Source: Maribacter flavus (lineage in GTDB: Bacteria; Bacteroidota; Bacteroidia; Flavobacteriales; Flavobacteriaceae). From it: a stretch of 64,000 nt of DNA. The notes beneath the pieces are model-generated. The model searched no databases. It had not been told where the DNA came from and saw only the letters and a program-made list of their open reading frames with translations. The first letter of the stretch is position 1. The number at the start of each line of letters is the position of its first letter. The stretch lies in the NCBI RefSeq assembly GCF_008386635.1, contig NZ_VUOE01000003.1, forward strand, positions 186,001 to 250,000, read 5' to 3'. Positions 35,104-43,510 of this stretch are shown here, piece after piece. Both the position numbers and the translations under genes were made by a program.

Positions 35104-35140
35104 AAAAAACGCCAAGCTTGCTTGAGCGTTTTTTTTGTTT
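35104..35140 (+). terminator. Terminator after tRNA-Arg
   Basis: AAAACGC(C)AAGC pairs with GCTTG(A)GCGTTTT across a tiny loop with one mismatch, followed by eight T. The 3' arm belongs to the first repeat copy. Confidence 0.7.
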
Positions 35141-35187
35141 GGACTATTTTCAAAGCGGAGCTTTGAGGGAAAGGCGCAGCCAATCCC
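35120..35187 (+). repeat. tRNA-linked direct repeat, copy 1
   Basis: 68 bp from GCTTGAGCG to CCAATCCC. It differs from copy 2 (35217-35283) by one T in the T run and three substitutions. The AAGCGGAGCTTT core is itself a hairpin (AAAGC/GCTTT). It probably does not encode protein: the minus-strand frame across both copies simply repeats itself. Confidence 0.8.
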
Positions 35188-35216
35188 GATATGGTTCTTC
35201 ATTTTGATTTTATTCC

Positions 35217-35283
35217 GCTTGAGCGTTTTTTTGTTTGGACTATTTTCAAAGCGGAGCTTTGTTGGAAAGGCGCAACCAATCCC
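35217..35283 (+). repeat. tRNA-linked direct repeat, copy 2
   Basis: 67 bp, nearly identical to copy 1. Its end runs straight into a 17-bp copy of the tRNA-Arg 3' end. Confidence 0.8.
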
Positions 35284-35294
35284 TCCGCGGTCAC
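35278..35294 (+). repeat. Duplicated 3' end of tRNA-Arg
   Basis: AATCCCTCCGCGGTCAC is an exact 17-bp copy of 35068-35084 (T-arm 3' half, acceptor 3' strand and first trailing base). It resembles an attachment-site scar, but no integrase is present. Confidence 0.8.
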
Positions 35295-35299
35295 TAATT

Positions 35300-35335
35300 A
35301 AATCCAGATTCATTTAAATGAATCTGGATTTTTTG
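35300..35335 (+). terminator. Perfect 32-bp palindrome with T tract
   Basis: The 16-bp arms 35300-35315 and 35316-35331 are exact reverse complements, ending in a T run. It could be the original tRNA terminator, displaced by the duplicated segment. Confidence 0.75.
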
Positions 35336-35407
35336 TTGGTATTCCACAAATATCATTCAATTCTCTCGATTCTAATTTTAAAAAATTAACGAAATTTTAT
35401 TATAGTT

Positions 35408-35441
35408 AGTTCGGAACAAAACGAACTGTAAAGTAGCTTTG
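35408..35441 (+). promoter_or_regulatory. Promoter with embedded palindrome for the regulator-efflux operon
   Basis: TAGCTTTG (35434-35441) is a -7 match. Between the -33 position and the -7 box lies AGTTCG-N8-CGAACT (35408-35427), a likely operator for the downstream GbsR/MarR-type regulator. Confidence 0.6.
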
Positions 35442-35457
35442 TTACAGAATTTGTACT

Positions 35458-35943
35458 ATGGGGCTATGCTCAGAACATAAACGAATGTTGATAGAGGAAT
35501 TGGGGCTTTATTTTGAAAGGCGCCACAATTTGCCACCATTGGCCGCCCGAATCTATGCGATAATGGTTTTATCCTCTCAAGAGGGCTTTTCTTTTGAAGA
35601 GCTCATGGAGATTACCCAGGCCAGTAAAAGTTCTGTTTCCACAAATTTAAATCTCCTGTTGCAATTAAAGTACTTGGAATACTATACACGGCCCGGTAAG
35701 CGGAAAAGATATTTTAGGAGTTCTGGTAGTTTTTTGCAAAACATGCTAAAAGAGCGGTTTGAAACGATAATTTCTGATCTAGAACTTACCCAAAAAGTAA
35801 ATAAGTTCAATCAGGAGAACAATCCTGAAAATTATAGAAAAAAGGGGTATATCGGAAATATATTCCACGACTTCCTAGAGCAGGAAAAATTGAATATTGA
35901 ACAGACCTTACAACGAATAAGGGATTTCAAAGAACAAAATTAA
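35458..35943 (+). CDS. GbsR/MarR-type transcriptional regulator
   Basis: 161 residues with a winged helix-turn-helix at about 30-85 (LPPLAARIYAIMVLSSQEGFSF, EELMEITQASKSSVSTNLNLLLQLKYLEYY) and C-terminal helices for dimerisation. An ATG at residue 10 (35485) is an alternative start. It lies 20 bp upstream of an RND efflux operon in the same direction, and a palindrome overlaps its promoter, so it most likely represses itself and the pump until an inducer binds. The inducer is unknown. Confidence 0.85.
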   Translation: MGLCSEHKRMLIEELGLYFERRHNLPPLAARIYAIMVLSSQEGFSFEELMEITQASKSSVSTNLNLLLQLKYLEYYTRPGKRKRYFRSSGSFLQNMLKERFETIISDLELTQKVNKFNQENNPENYRKKGYIGNIFHDFLEQEKLNIEQTLQRIRDFKEQN

Positions 35944-35963
35944 AAACTATTTAGTTATTCAAA

Positions 35964-37085
35964 ATGAAGAAAATCTACACGCTCCTATTTGTAATTTCGA
36001 CTCTGATCTTAATTTCCTGTGGAGGTAAAACCAATGAAAATTCGGGTAATCAATCCGCAGCCCCTTCATTTCAGGTAATAGAAATACCCACCAAGGATGT
36101 CACTTCTTTTACTACCTATCCGGCAAGTATTGAGGGCATTGTTAATAGTGAGGTTAGGGCCAAAATCTCAGGTTATATTACGGATGTTTTGGTGGATGAG
36201 GGGGAACAGGTAAAAAAAGGAGAGACCCTTTTTAAATTGGAAACCCAATCCCTAAGTCAGGATGCCGCTGCTGCTTTGGCAAACGTCAATGCCGCTCAAG
36301 TGGAAGTGGATAAATTAAAACCTTTGGTTGAAAAGAATATTATCAGCAGTGTGCAGCTGGAAACTGCAAAGGCAAAGTTGCAACAGGCAAAGAGCACGTA
36401 TAATTCCATCAATGCCAACATCAACTACGGGAGTATTAAAAGTCCAGTTGATGGTTTTGTAGGGTCCATCAGATTTAGAAGAGGAGCTTTGGTCAGTCCA
36501 AACAACGATCAGCCTCTTACTATTGTTGCGGATATCAGTAAAGTGTATGCTTATTTCTCCATGAACGAAAAGGATTATCTGAATTTTATTCAGGATACGA
36601 AAGGCAACACCATAAACGAAAAGATACAGAACTTACCCGAAGTTGAATTAATTCTCGCCAATGGAAGGGTATATGATCAAAAAGGGAAAATCGAGACCAT
36701 AAATTCACAAGTGGACGCCGCTACGGGTGCTATCACCTTTAGGGCCAAATTTGACAACCCTTCAAGGATTTTGACCAATGGTAACAGCGCTAAGATCAGA
36801 ATACCCAAAAAGTTTGAGAATGTTGTGGTAGTTCCCAAGGAAAGCACTTTTGACAGACAGGGCAGTGTATATGTATACCAGGTCCATTCAGATAGTATGG
36901 CCGTATCCAAAAGTATTGCTGTTATTAACGAGGTGGATAATCTCTACATGGTGGAAAGCGGTATCGAAGAAGGTGATAAAATTGTGGGTCTAGGGATTGA
37001 CAAATTAAGGGGGGATACCAAAATTATTCCAAAATCCGTTGCCTTCGATAGCGTTGCAAAGCCCATTAAAATTTTATTCAGATAA
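35964..37085 (+). CDS. RND efflux periplasmic adaptor (membrane fusion protein, lipoprotein)
   Basis: 373 residues. Lipoprotein signal with Cys at about 19 (LILISCGGK). Lipoyl/barrel-sandwich halves at about 60-95 (VRAKISGYITDVLVDEGEQVKKGETLF) and 155-180 (IKSPVDGFVGSIRFRRGALV) flank a helical hairpin. HlyD/AcrA family. It bridges the inner-membrane pump and the outer-membrane channel. Middle of the regulator-adaptor-pump-channel operon, 29 bp before the pump gene. Confidence 0.93.
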   Translation: MKKIYTLLFVISTLILISCGGKTNENSGNQSAAPSFQVIEIPTKDVTSFTTYPASIEGIVNSEVRAKISGYITDVLVDEGEQVKKGETLFKLETQSLSQDAAAALANVNAAQVEVDKLKPLVEKNIISSVQLETAKAKLQQAKSTYNSINANINYGSIKSPVDGFVGSIRFRRGALVSPNNDQPLTIVADISKVYAYFSMNEKDYLNFIQDTKGNTINEKIQNLPEVELILANGRVYDQKGKIETINSQVDAATGAITFRAKFDNPSRILTNGNSAKIRIPKKFENVVVVPKESTFDRQGSVYVYQVHSDSMAVSKSIAVINEVDNLYMVESGIEEGDKIVGLGIDKLRGDTKIIPKSVAFDSVAKPIKILFR

Positions 37086-37114
37086 TAGTAGAACTTCGGA
37101 TAACACATTAGAAT

Positions 37115-40100
37115 ATGCTAAAAAAGTTTATTGAACGGCCAGTACTTTCAACCGTAATTTCGATTATAATCGTCATCTTGGGATTACTGGGTCTTACGTC
37201 ACTGCCCATTACCCAATATCCGGATATTGCGCCTCCTACTATTAGCGTGAGTGCCAACTATCCCGGTGCGAATGCCGAGACTATTTTGGAAAGTGTAATT
37301 ATTCCCTTGGAGGAACAAATTAACGGTGTGGAAGGGATGACCTATCTTACATCCACGGCCACCAATAGCGGTACTGCCACTATTGACGTATTTTTTGACC
37401 AAGATGTAAGTCCCGATATCGCGGCGGTAAACGTTCAAAACCGGGTAGCTAGGGCCAATTCACTTCTACCACAGGCCGTTATACAGACAGGTGTTACTAC
37501 ACAAAAACAACAGACCAGTGCGCTGATGTTTATGTCTTTTTATAGTACCAATCCGGATTATGATGAAACCTTTGTGCAGAATTACCTTAAAATAAATGTA
37601 ATTCCTGAGATTCAGAGGGTAAATGGTGTTGGTAATGTCAATGTATTTGGCTCCAAGGATTATGCCATGCGAATTTGGTTGCAGCCCGAAAAATTAGCGG
37701 CCTATGGATTAATACCTTCGGATGTGGTAGCCGTCTTGAACGAACAGAGTTTAGAAGCTGCAGCAGGCTCCCTAGGTGAAAACGACGGAGAGGCCTTTAG
37801 CTATGTAATAAAATATGGAGGAAGGTTTAAAACGCAGGAACAGTACAGTAATATTGTGGTAAAGGCTTTGGATAATGGACGTTTTCTGAGGCTTGAAGAT
37901 ATTGCCGAAATAGAATTAGGTGCCCAATCGTATGCGGCAAGCTCTATGACGTCAGGCTATCCGGCAGTAAATATGGGAATCTATCAAACCAAAGGATCTA
38001 ATGCCAGGGAAATAATTCTTGAAATTGAAAATAGGCTAGAACTAATTAAGGAAGACCTCCCGGCTGGTATCAACATTTTTGTACCGTATAACACCAACAA
38101 TTTCTTGAACGCTTCTATAAAAAAGGTGGCCAGTACCTTGGTAGAGGCCTTTTTGTTGGTATTCCTCGTCGTTTTTATTTTTCTACAGGACTTTAGGTCT
38201 ACCCTCATTCCTGCCATAGCCGTTCCTGTTTCCATAATTGGAACATTTTTCTTCTTGAATCTTTTTGGTTATTCCATCAACTTGTTGACTTTGTTTGCCT
38301 TGGTATTGGCAATTGGTATTGTGGTGGATGACGCCATTGTTGTTGTGGAAGCAGTACACGCCAAATTGGATAAGGGAGCCAAGGATGCCAAGCAGGCAAC
38401 AATAACGGCTATGAACGAAATATCGGGAGCGATTATATCCATCACTCTGGTCATGGCGGCCGTATTTATACCAGTAACGTTTGTTACGGGACCTACAGGG
38501 GTATTTTATGAGCAATTTGGTGTAACCTTGATTGTGGCTATCATTATTTCTGCAATTAATGCGCTTACCTTGAGCCCGGCACTTTGTGCATTGTTCTTAA
38601 AGCCGCATACGGAGAAGGATGAAGGAAAAAAGAAAAATTTTAAAGAGCGATTCTTCGATGCGTTTAATAGCGCTTTTAGGGCTACTACCCAGAAATATGG
38701 CCGTTCCGTTCATTTTCTGTACAAACATAAGTGGGTAACCGTATTTATTCTTGTCCTGGCCTTTGTTGGTATCTGGTGGTCATCAAGTATGGTCAGGACT
38801 GGTTTTGTTCCCGATGAAGATCGTGGTATCGTATTTATGAACATTGAGCTTCCCCCGGGTTCCTCCATTGACAGAACCCATGAGGTCAACGAAGAGTTGT
38901 ATTCTAAAATCAAGCAGATACCAGGGGTTTTGGATGGGTCCGTTATTGAGGGGCGTAGCTTTTTGGGTGGTGCAGGCAGTAATTATGGTCTAGGTTTTGT
39001 TCGTCTTAAGGATTGGGACGAGCGGGGAGCAGATACCTTGTCTATGGAAGCCATAACGGCAAAAATGTTTGGAGCGGCGGCAACGATTCCTGAAGCCAAT
39101 ATAGTATTCTTTGCCCCTCCAAGTATTCCGGGTTTTGGACGTTCTTCGGGTGTAGAGGTTAATTTATTAGATCGCGCCAGTGGTTCTTTTACGGATTTGG
39201 ATAAAGTGAACAAGGAATTTATTTCCAGCTTGACCCAAAGGCCGGAGATTCAATATGCACAATCCTCATTTGATACGGGATATCCACAGTATGAGCTGGA
39301 AATAAACGTGCCAAGGGCCAAGGAACTTGGGGTATCCATAAGTAGTATTTTTGCTACCCTACAGGGGTATATCGGGAGTATCTTTGCTGCGGATTTTTCC
39401 CGTTTTGGTAAACAGTACCGTGTGTATGTTCAGGCGCTTCCAGAGGATAGGGCCGATCGCGACAATCTGGACCAAATGTTCGTAAGAACTTCCGAAGGTG
39501 TCATGACCCCCATTACGGAATTTATCAGTTTGGAAAGGGTGTATGGACCACAATCCGTAACACGGTTTAATTTGTTCAACTCCACGAAAATTACGGCCGC
39601 CACGAATCCAGGATATAGCTCGGGAGATGCTATAAAGGCCGTGGAAGAAGTGGCCCAATCCTTACCAACAACGTTTTCAATTGCGTATTCTGGCCTGACA
39701 CGTGAAGAAGTGAATGCTGGAGACCAGACCACGACTATTTTTCTATTGTCACTGGTGTTCGTGTATTTCCTGCTTGCGGCGCAATATGAAAGTTATCTAA
39801 TACCTTTTTCTGTATTGCTTTCGTTACCCTTAGGTGTTTTTGGGGCCTATTTCACTACACAATTGGCGGGACTGCAAAATAATATATACTTCCAAATCGC
39901 CTTAATCATGTTAGTAGGTCTTCTTGCCAAGAACGCGATTTTAATTGTGGAATTTGCCCTGCAGCGAAGAAAGCATGGGTTATCAATCCTAGACGCTGCC
40001 GTGGAAGGTGCAGAATCAAGACTACGTCCAATTTTGATGACCTCCTTTGCCTTCATATTGGGATTAATGCCCTTGGCGCTCGCAGGTGGAGTAGGGGCAG

Positions 40101-40252
40101 AAGGAAATAGGTCTATTGGTACTGGTGCCGTAGGAGGTTTGTTCATTGGTACCGTAGTGGGTGTCTTCGTTATTCCCACCTTGTTCATTTTCTTTCAGTG
40201 GTTACAGGAAAAAGTATCCGGAGGGCCAAAATTCGAAACGGTAGAAAAATAG
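37115..40252 (+). CDS. RND multidrug efflux permease (HAE1/AcrB family)
   Basis: 1045 residues, AcrB-like length, with 12 predicted transmembrane helices and two large periplasmic loops. MLKKFIERPVLSTVISIIIV start, ITQYPDIAPPTI, and the proton-relay region GIVVDDAIVVVEAV (TM4 double Asp) are typical; the TM10 Lys lies in LVGLLAKNAILIVEFA. It exports hydrophobic or amphipathic compounds by proton antiport. The substrate cannot be predicted; dyes, bile salts and antibiotics are common in the family. Confidence 0.95.
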   Translation: MLKKFIERPVLSTVISIIIVILGLLGLTSLPITQYPDIAPPTISVSANYPGANAETILESVIIPLEEQINGVEGMTYLTSTATNSGTATIDVFFDQDVSPDIAAVNVQNRVARANSLLPQAVIQTGVTTQKQQTSALMFMSFYSTNPDYDETFVQNYLKINVIPEIQRVNGVGNVNVFGSKDYAMRIWLQPEKLAAYGLIPSDVVAVLNEQSLEAAAGSLGENDGEAFSYVIKYGGRFKTQEQYSNIVVKALDNGRFLRLEDIAEIELGAQSYAASSMTSGYPAVNMGIYQTKGSNAREIILEIENRLELIKEDLPAGINIFVPYNTNNFLNASIKKVASTLVEAFLLVFLVVFIFLQDFRSTLIPAIAVPVSIIGTFFFLNLFGYSINLLTLFALVLAIGIVVDDAIVVVEAVHAKLDKGAKDAKQATITAMNEISGAIISITLVMAAVFIPVTFVTGPTGVFYEQFGVTLIVAIIISAINALTLSPALCALFLKPHTEKDEGKKKNFKERFFDAFNSAFRATTQKYGRSVHFLYKHKWVTVFILVLAFVGIWWSSSMVRTGFVPDEDRGIVFMNIELPPGSSIDRTHEVNEELYSKIKQIPGVLDGSVIEGRSFLGGAGSNYGLGFVRLKDWDERGADTLSMEAITAKMFGAAATIPEANIVFFAPPSIPGFGRSSGVEVNLLDRASGSFTDLDKVNKEFISSLTQRPEIQYAQSSFDTGYPQYELEINVPRAKELGVSISSIFATLQGYIGSIFAADFSRFGKQYRVYVQALPEDRADRDNLDQMFVRTSEGVMTPITEFISLERVYGPQSVTRFNLFNSTKITAATNPGYSSGDAIKAVEEVAQSLPTTFSIAYSGLTREEVNAGDQTTTIFLLSLVFVYFLLAAQYESYLIPFSVLLSLPLGVFGAYFTTQLAGLQNNIYFQIALIMLVGLLAKNAILIVEFALQRRKHGLSILDAAVEGAESRLRPILMTSFAFILGLMPLALAGGVGAEGNRSIGTGAVGGLFIGTVVGVFVIPTLFIFFQWLQEKVSGGPKFETVEK

Positions 40253-40267
40253 AATAACTAATATAGT

Positions 40268-41671
40268 ATGCGATTGTCAAAATATATAAAAATTGGTTGT
40301 ACGGTACTTTTGCCAATAATCTTGGTTTCATGCTTTTCTGCCAAAACGTATGAAAGACCAAAGGATGTGGTATCGGAGTCACAATATTTTAGAACGGATT
40401 CCCTACAGAGGGATAGTGTTTCCCTGGCAACAATTTCATGGAAGGAATTGTTTACAGACCCATATCTTCAAGGTTATATAGAAGAAGGTCTTCAAAATAA
40501 TATTGACATTAGAAAGGCCATTCAACGCATTTTGATTTCTGAAGCTTATCTGAAACAGGGAAAGGCCGGCTATTTTCCTACCCTGAATCTCAACCCAAAA
40601 TATACCCATACGGAGATTTCCGGGAATAGTCAGTTTGGAGGTCTTTTTAGTAGGTTGGATCAATACGAGGTAAGTGGTGGACTGTCTTGGGAGGCAGATA
40701 TTTGGGGTAAAATCAGAAGTAATAAAAGGGCTTTCGAGGCGAGTTACCTACAATCAGTCGCCGCCCATAAAGCAGTAAAAAGTACCTTGGTGGGAAATAT
40801 AGCTTCTCTCTATTATCAACTATTGTCTTTGGACGAGCAAATCCAGATTACGAAATTGACCATAGAAACCCGTTCCAGCGGATTGGAGACCACCAAAGCA
40901 TTAAAAGAGTCGGGAAATGTTACGGAGGTCGCCGTAAAACAAACGGAGGCCCAATTGTATACGGCCCAAGCCTTGTTGATCGACTTGGAAAATTCAGTAA
41001 AGCTTTTGGAAAATTCCATGTCCTTGATTTTGGGTGATGAACCAAAGGAAATTGTAAGAAGTACCTTGGAAGAGCAAAAAATAAATACACCACTGAGTAT
41101 TGGGGTACCCACCCAACTCTTGGCAAACCGGCCCGATGTTATATCCGCCGAGTATGGCCTGGTAAATGCTTTTGAACTAACCAATGTAGCCCGAAGTAAT
41201 TTTTATCCATCCATTACCCTAACCGCCAATGGAGGACTTCAAAGTTTGGATTTTAATACATTGTTTGATACTAATTCCTTATTTGCATCCGTAGTAGGGG
41301 GTCTTACACAGCCATTGTTCAATGGTAGGAGAATACGAACACAATATGAAGTAAGTCAGGCCCAACAAGAACAGTCTATGTTGGATTTTAAATTTGCCTT
41401 GCTGAACGCCTCTAAGGAAGTATCCGATGCACTTTATTCCTACCATGCGGCCATGAAAAAAATTGAAGTGAAGAAAAAGGAATATGAAGCTTATACAATG
41501 GCTCGGGAATATTCCCAAGAACTATTGGATAATGGTTTGGCTAATTATCTGGAAGTATTGAACGCAAGACAAAATGCGCTGAATACAAATTTGGACCTTA
41601 TCTCTACCAAAAACAATAAGTTACAAGCCGTGGTAAACTTATACCTTGCTTTGGGTGGAGGCTGGAATTAA
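40268..41671 (+). CDS. Outer-membrane efflux channel lipoprotein (TolC/NodT family)
   Basis: 467 residues with a lipoprotein signal (IILVSCFSAK, Cys about 22) and two OEP repeats containing long helices and the NodT motif LLANRPDVISAEYGL. It forms the outer-membrane exit of the RND pump. Sixteen bp after the permease gene, so the last gene of the operon. The 3' end overlaps the convergent ypdA-like gene by 4 bp, with no separate terminator visible. Confidence 0.93.
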   Translation: MRLSKYIKIGCTVLLPIILVSCFSAKTYERPKDVVSESQYFRTDSLQRDSVSLATISWKELFTDPYLQGYIEEGLQNNIDIRKAIQRILISEAYLKQGKAGYFPTLNLNPKYTHTEISGNSQFGGLFSRLDQYEVSGGLSWEADIWGKIRSNKRAFEASYLQSVAAHKAVKSTLVGNIASLYYQLLSLDEQIQITKLTIETRSSGLETTKALKESGNVTEVAVKQTEAQLYTAQALLIDLENSVKLLENSMSLILGDEPKEIVRSTLEEQKINTPLSIGVPTQLLANRPDVISAEYGLVNAFELTNVARSNFYPSITLTANGGLQSLDFNTLFDTNSLFASVVGGLTQPLFNGRRIRTQYEVSQAQQEQSMLDFKFALLNASKEVSDALYSYHAAMKKIEVKKKEYEAYTMAREYSQELLDNGLANYLEVLNARQNALNTNLDLISTKNNKLQAVVNLYLALGGGWN

Positions 41672-42651
41672 GGATGTCTTTTTTGGTTTTTGTCCAGAAT
41701 ATGCGCAACAATCATTTTTGCATGGATCCTTGAATTTTCTATAAACCATTTGTGGGTTTCCATACCGCCACAGATTACCCCTGCCAAATAAAGATTTTCT
41801 ACATTGGTTTCCATGGTTTCCGGGTCGTATTCCGGTAATCGCTTTTCATCTTTGGTAATATGTATACCCAGCATTTCCAAGAACTGAAAATTGGGCTTAT
41901 AGCCTGTAAGGGCCAGTACAAAATCATTGGGAATCGTTTTGGTCTCTCCCTTTTCATTTGTAATTTCCAAGGTATCTTCGTGAATGGCCTTTACAGTGCT
42001 ATTGTAGAAGGCGGTAATTCTGCCTTCCTCAATTCTGTTGATGATATCCGGCCGTACCCAATACTTTACGCGCTGACCGACTTCCGTACCCCTAATAATC
42101 AACGTAACTTCCGCACCCTTTCTCCAACATTCCAGGGCCGCATCGATGGCACTGTTGCTGGCGCCTACGACCGCTACTTTTTGACCGGCATAATAATGGG
42201 GATTATCGTAGTAATGGGATACTTTTGGCAAATCCTCCCCAGGTACGTTCAGTAGGTTGGGAATATCATAAAAACCCGTGGCTACGATAACGTGATTTGC
42301 TTGGTACTGTCCCTTGCTTGTCCTTACATGAAAAATATCGTTAGCCTTTTGAACTTCCAACACTTTCTCAAAAAGCTGTATATTCAGTTTGTTGGATGTC
42401 ACAATCCTTCGGTAATACTCCAGGGCTTCGTCTCGCTTCGGTTTGGCCTCTTTGCTGATAAATGGGATGTCGTCTATTTCCAATCGCTCCGAAGAGGAAA
42501 AGAACTGCATGTTCGCCGGATAATTGAACAAGGAATTCACAATGGGCCCTTTTTCCAGTATAACATAGGAAAGTCCTTTCTTTTGTGCTTCCAGTCCACA
42601 GGCGATACCAATTGGCCCTCCTCCTATAATCGCAATATCCAATAATCCCAT
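41668..42651 (-). CDS. YpdA-type FAD-dependent (bacillithiol) disulfide reductase
   Basis: 327 residues. FAD-binding GGGPIGIACGLEAQKKG (about 9-25), NADPH-binding VVGASNSAIDAALE (about 156-169), ALTGYKP and a C-terminal YLAGVICGG FAD loop. There is no CxxC redox pair, unlike thioredoxin reductase, which matches YpdA, the proposed NADPH-dependent bacillithiol disulfide reductase. Flavobacteria are known to make bacillithiol. Convergent with the RND operon; a hairpin-rich spacer lies upstream. Confidence 0.88.
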   Translation of the reverse strand: MGLLDIAIIGGGPIGIACGLEAQKKGLSYVILEKGPIVNSLFNYPANMQFFSSSERLEIDDIPFISKEAKPKRDEALEYYRRIVTSNKLNIQLFEKVLEVQKANDIFHVRTSKGQYQANHVIVATGFYDIPNLLNVPGEDLPKVSHYYDNPHYYAGQKVAVVGASNSAIDAALECWRKGAEVTLIIRGTEVGQRVKYWVRPDIINRIEEGRITAFYNSTVKAIHEDTLEITNEKGETKTIPNDFVLALTGYKPNFQFLEMLGIHITKDEKRLPEYDPETMETNVENLYLAGVICGGMETHKWFIENSRIHAKMIVAHILDKNQKRHP

Positions 42652-42690
42652 TGACTATATTTTATTGGCACCTCAAAAGGGTTAATACCC

Positions 42691-42754
42691 CGAGGTTTGC
42701 CTCGAAATTAAAAGTTCGTTTCCAAAGAATACCTCGTGGGCTTGCCCAGAGGTA
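42691..42754. repeat. Pair of hairpin-forming intergenic repeats
   Basis: CGAGG-TTTG-CCTCG at 42691-42704 and TACCTC...GAGGTA at 42730-42754 (inner GGGC-TT-GCCC) lie 40-100 bp upstream of ypdA. I recall related CCTCG...CGAGG sequences between genes of other Flavobacteriaceae. On the minus strand they would lie in the ypdA leader if the TAGTTTTG -7 match (42795-42788) is used. Confidence 0.5.
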
Positions 42755-42859
42755 ATTTACTCAATCAGACTTCGAAATACCGTTTTGCAAAACTAGCCAT
42801 TTTAGTTAGAAATAATGGCTGAAAATAAATTGAAAAAGGGACGCAATTTATTATTGTAT

Positions 42860-42873
42860 ATGATTTATATCAT
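42860..42873. promoter_or_regulatory. Crp/Fnr-like site upstream of the CBS-domain gene
   Basis: ATGAT-TTAT-ATCAT has the spacing of Fnr/Crp boxes (TGAT-N4-ATCA), 53 bp before the ATG. Matched by eye only. Confidence 0.35.
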
Positions 42874-42925
42874 GCTTTAGGCCCTTTGTTTAACCGAACT
42901 TTAAATATCATTAAAAATCATAGTT

Positions 42926-43351
42926 ATGAGTCTAAGACATAGAGTACCCGTATCCACCATTATGACAAAAAAGATTATCACCTTAAACAGTAACGATCAA
43001 TTGGAAACTGCGGAACGCCTTTTTAAGGAGAACCATATTCGCCATATTCCCGTTGTGGAAGGTGATGCCATAATTGGAATGTTGAGCTTGACGGATTTGC
43101 TTCGAATCAGTTTTGCCGATGGCGCCTACGAAGAGGATTCCGATGTGGAAACCATTGTCTATAATATGTTCACCATCTCACAAGTGATGGCCAAAAACCT
43201 GAAGAGTATTTCCTCAAATACAACGATCAAAGAAGTAGCCGAAATTTTGGCAAATAGGGAATTTCACGCCCTTCCGGTCGTTGATGGCGAAAAATTGGTA
43301 GGGATTGTTACCACTACCGATTTGATAAAATACCTTTTGGAGCAGTATTAG
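42926..43351 (+). CDS. Tandem CBS-domain protein
   Basis: 141 residues with two CBS motifs: 9-65 (VSTIMTKKIITLNSNDQLETAERLFKENHIRHIPVVEGDAIIGMLSLTDLL) and about 85-140 (VMAKNLKSISSNTTIKEVAEIL, HALPVVDGEKLVGIVTTTDLIKYLL). Such a pair folds as a Bateman module that binds adenosine nucleotides (AMP, ATP, SAM). Stand-alone proteins act as energy or redox sensors for unknown partners. A possible Crp/Fnr-type site lies upstream, and a hairpin follows. Confidence 0.9.
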   Translation: MSLRHRVPVSTIMTKKIITLNSNDQLETAERLFKENHIRHIPVVEGDAIIGMLSLTDLLRISFADGAYEEDSDVETIVYNMFTISQVMAKNLKSISSNTTIKEVAEILANREFHALPVVDGEKLVGIVTTTDLIKYLLEQY

Positions 43352-43368
43352 TTTTAGGTTATGCATAG

Positions 43369-43405
43369 GGTGGTCAGAATCCTTGTGATCCGTTGGCCAC
43401 CTTTT
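43369..43405 (+). terminator. Hairpin after the CBS-domain gene
   Basis: GGTGGTCA (43369-43376) pairs with TGGCCACC (43394-43401) with one G-U pair, then four T. Confidence 0.5.
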
Positions 43406-43510
43406 GCTATTTAATAATTGTAAAGCCGAAGGTTCTCTTTTCCTTAAGCTTCATCTGAAATCAAAAACCAAGACTATAATGAATGCCTCAAGTAGTACGT
43501 CTGGGGTAGT

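Noticed and set aside
35002..35335. Possible integrative element at tRNA-Arg
   Set aside because: The tRNA 3' duplication is real, but only 211 bp lie between the copies and no integrase, excisionase or cargo is present. Kept as a repeat finding, not called a mobile element.
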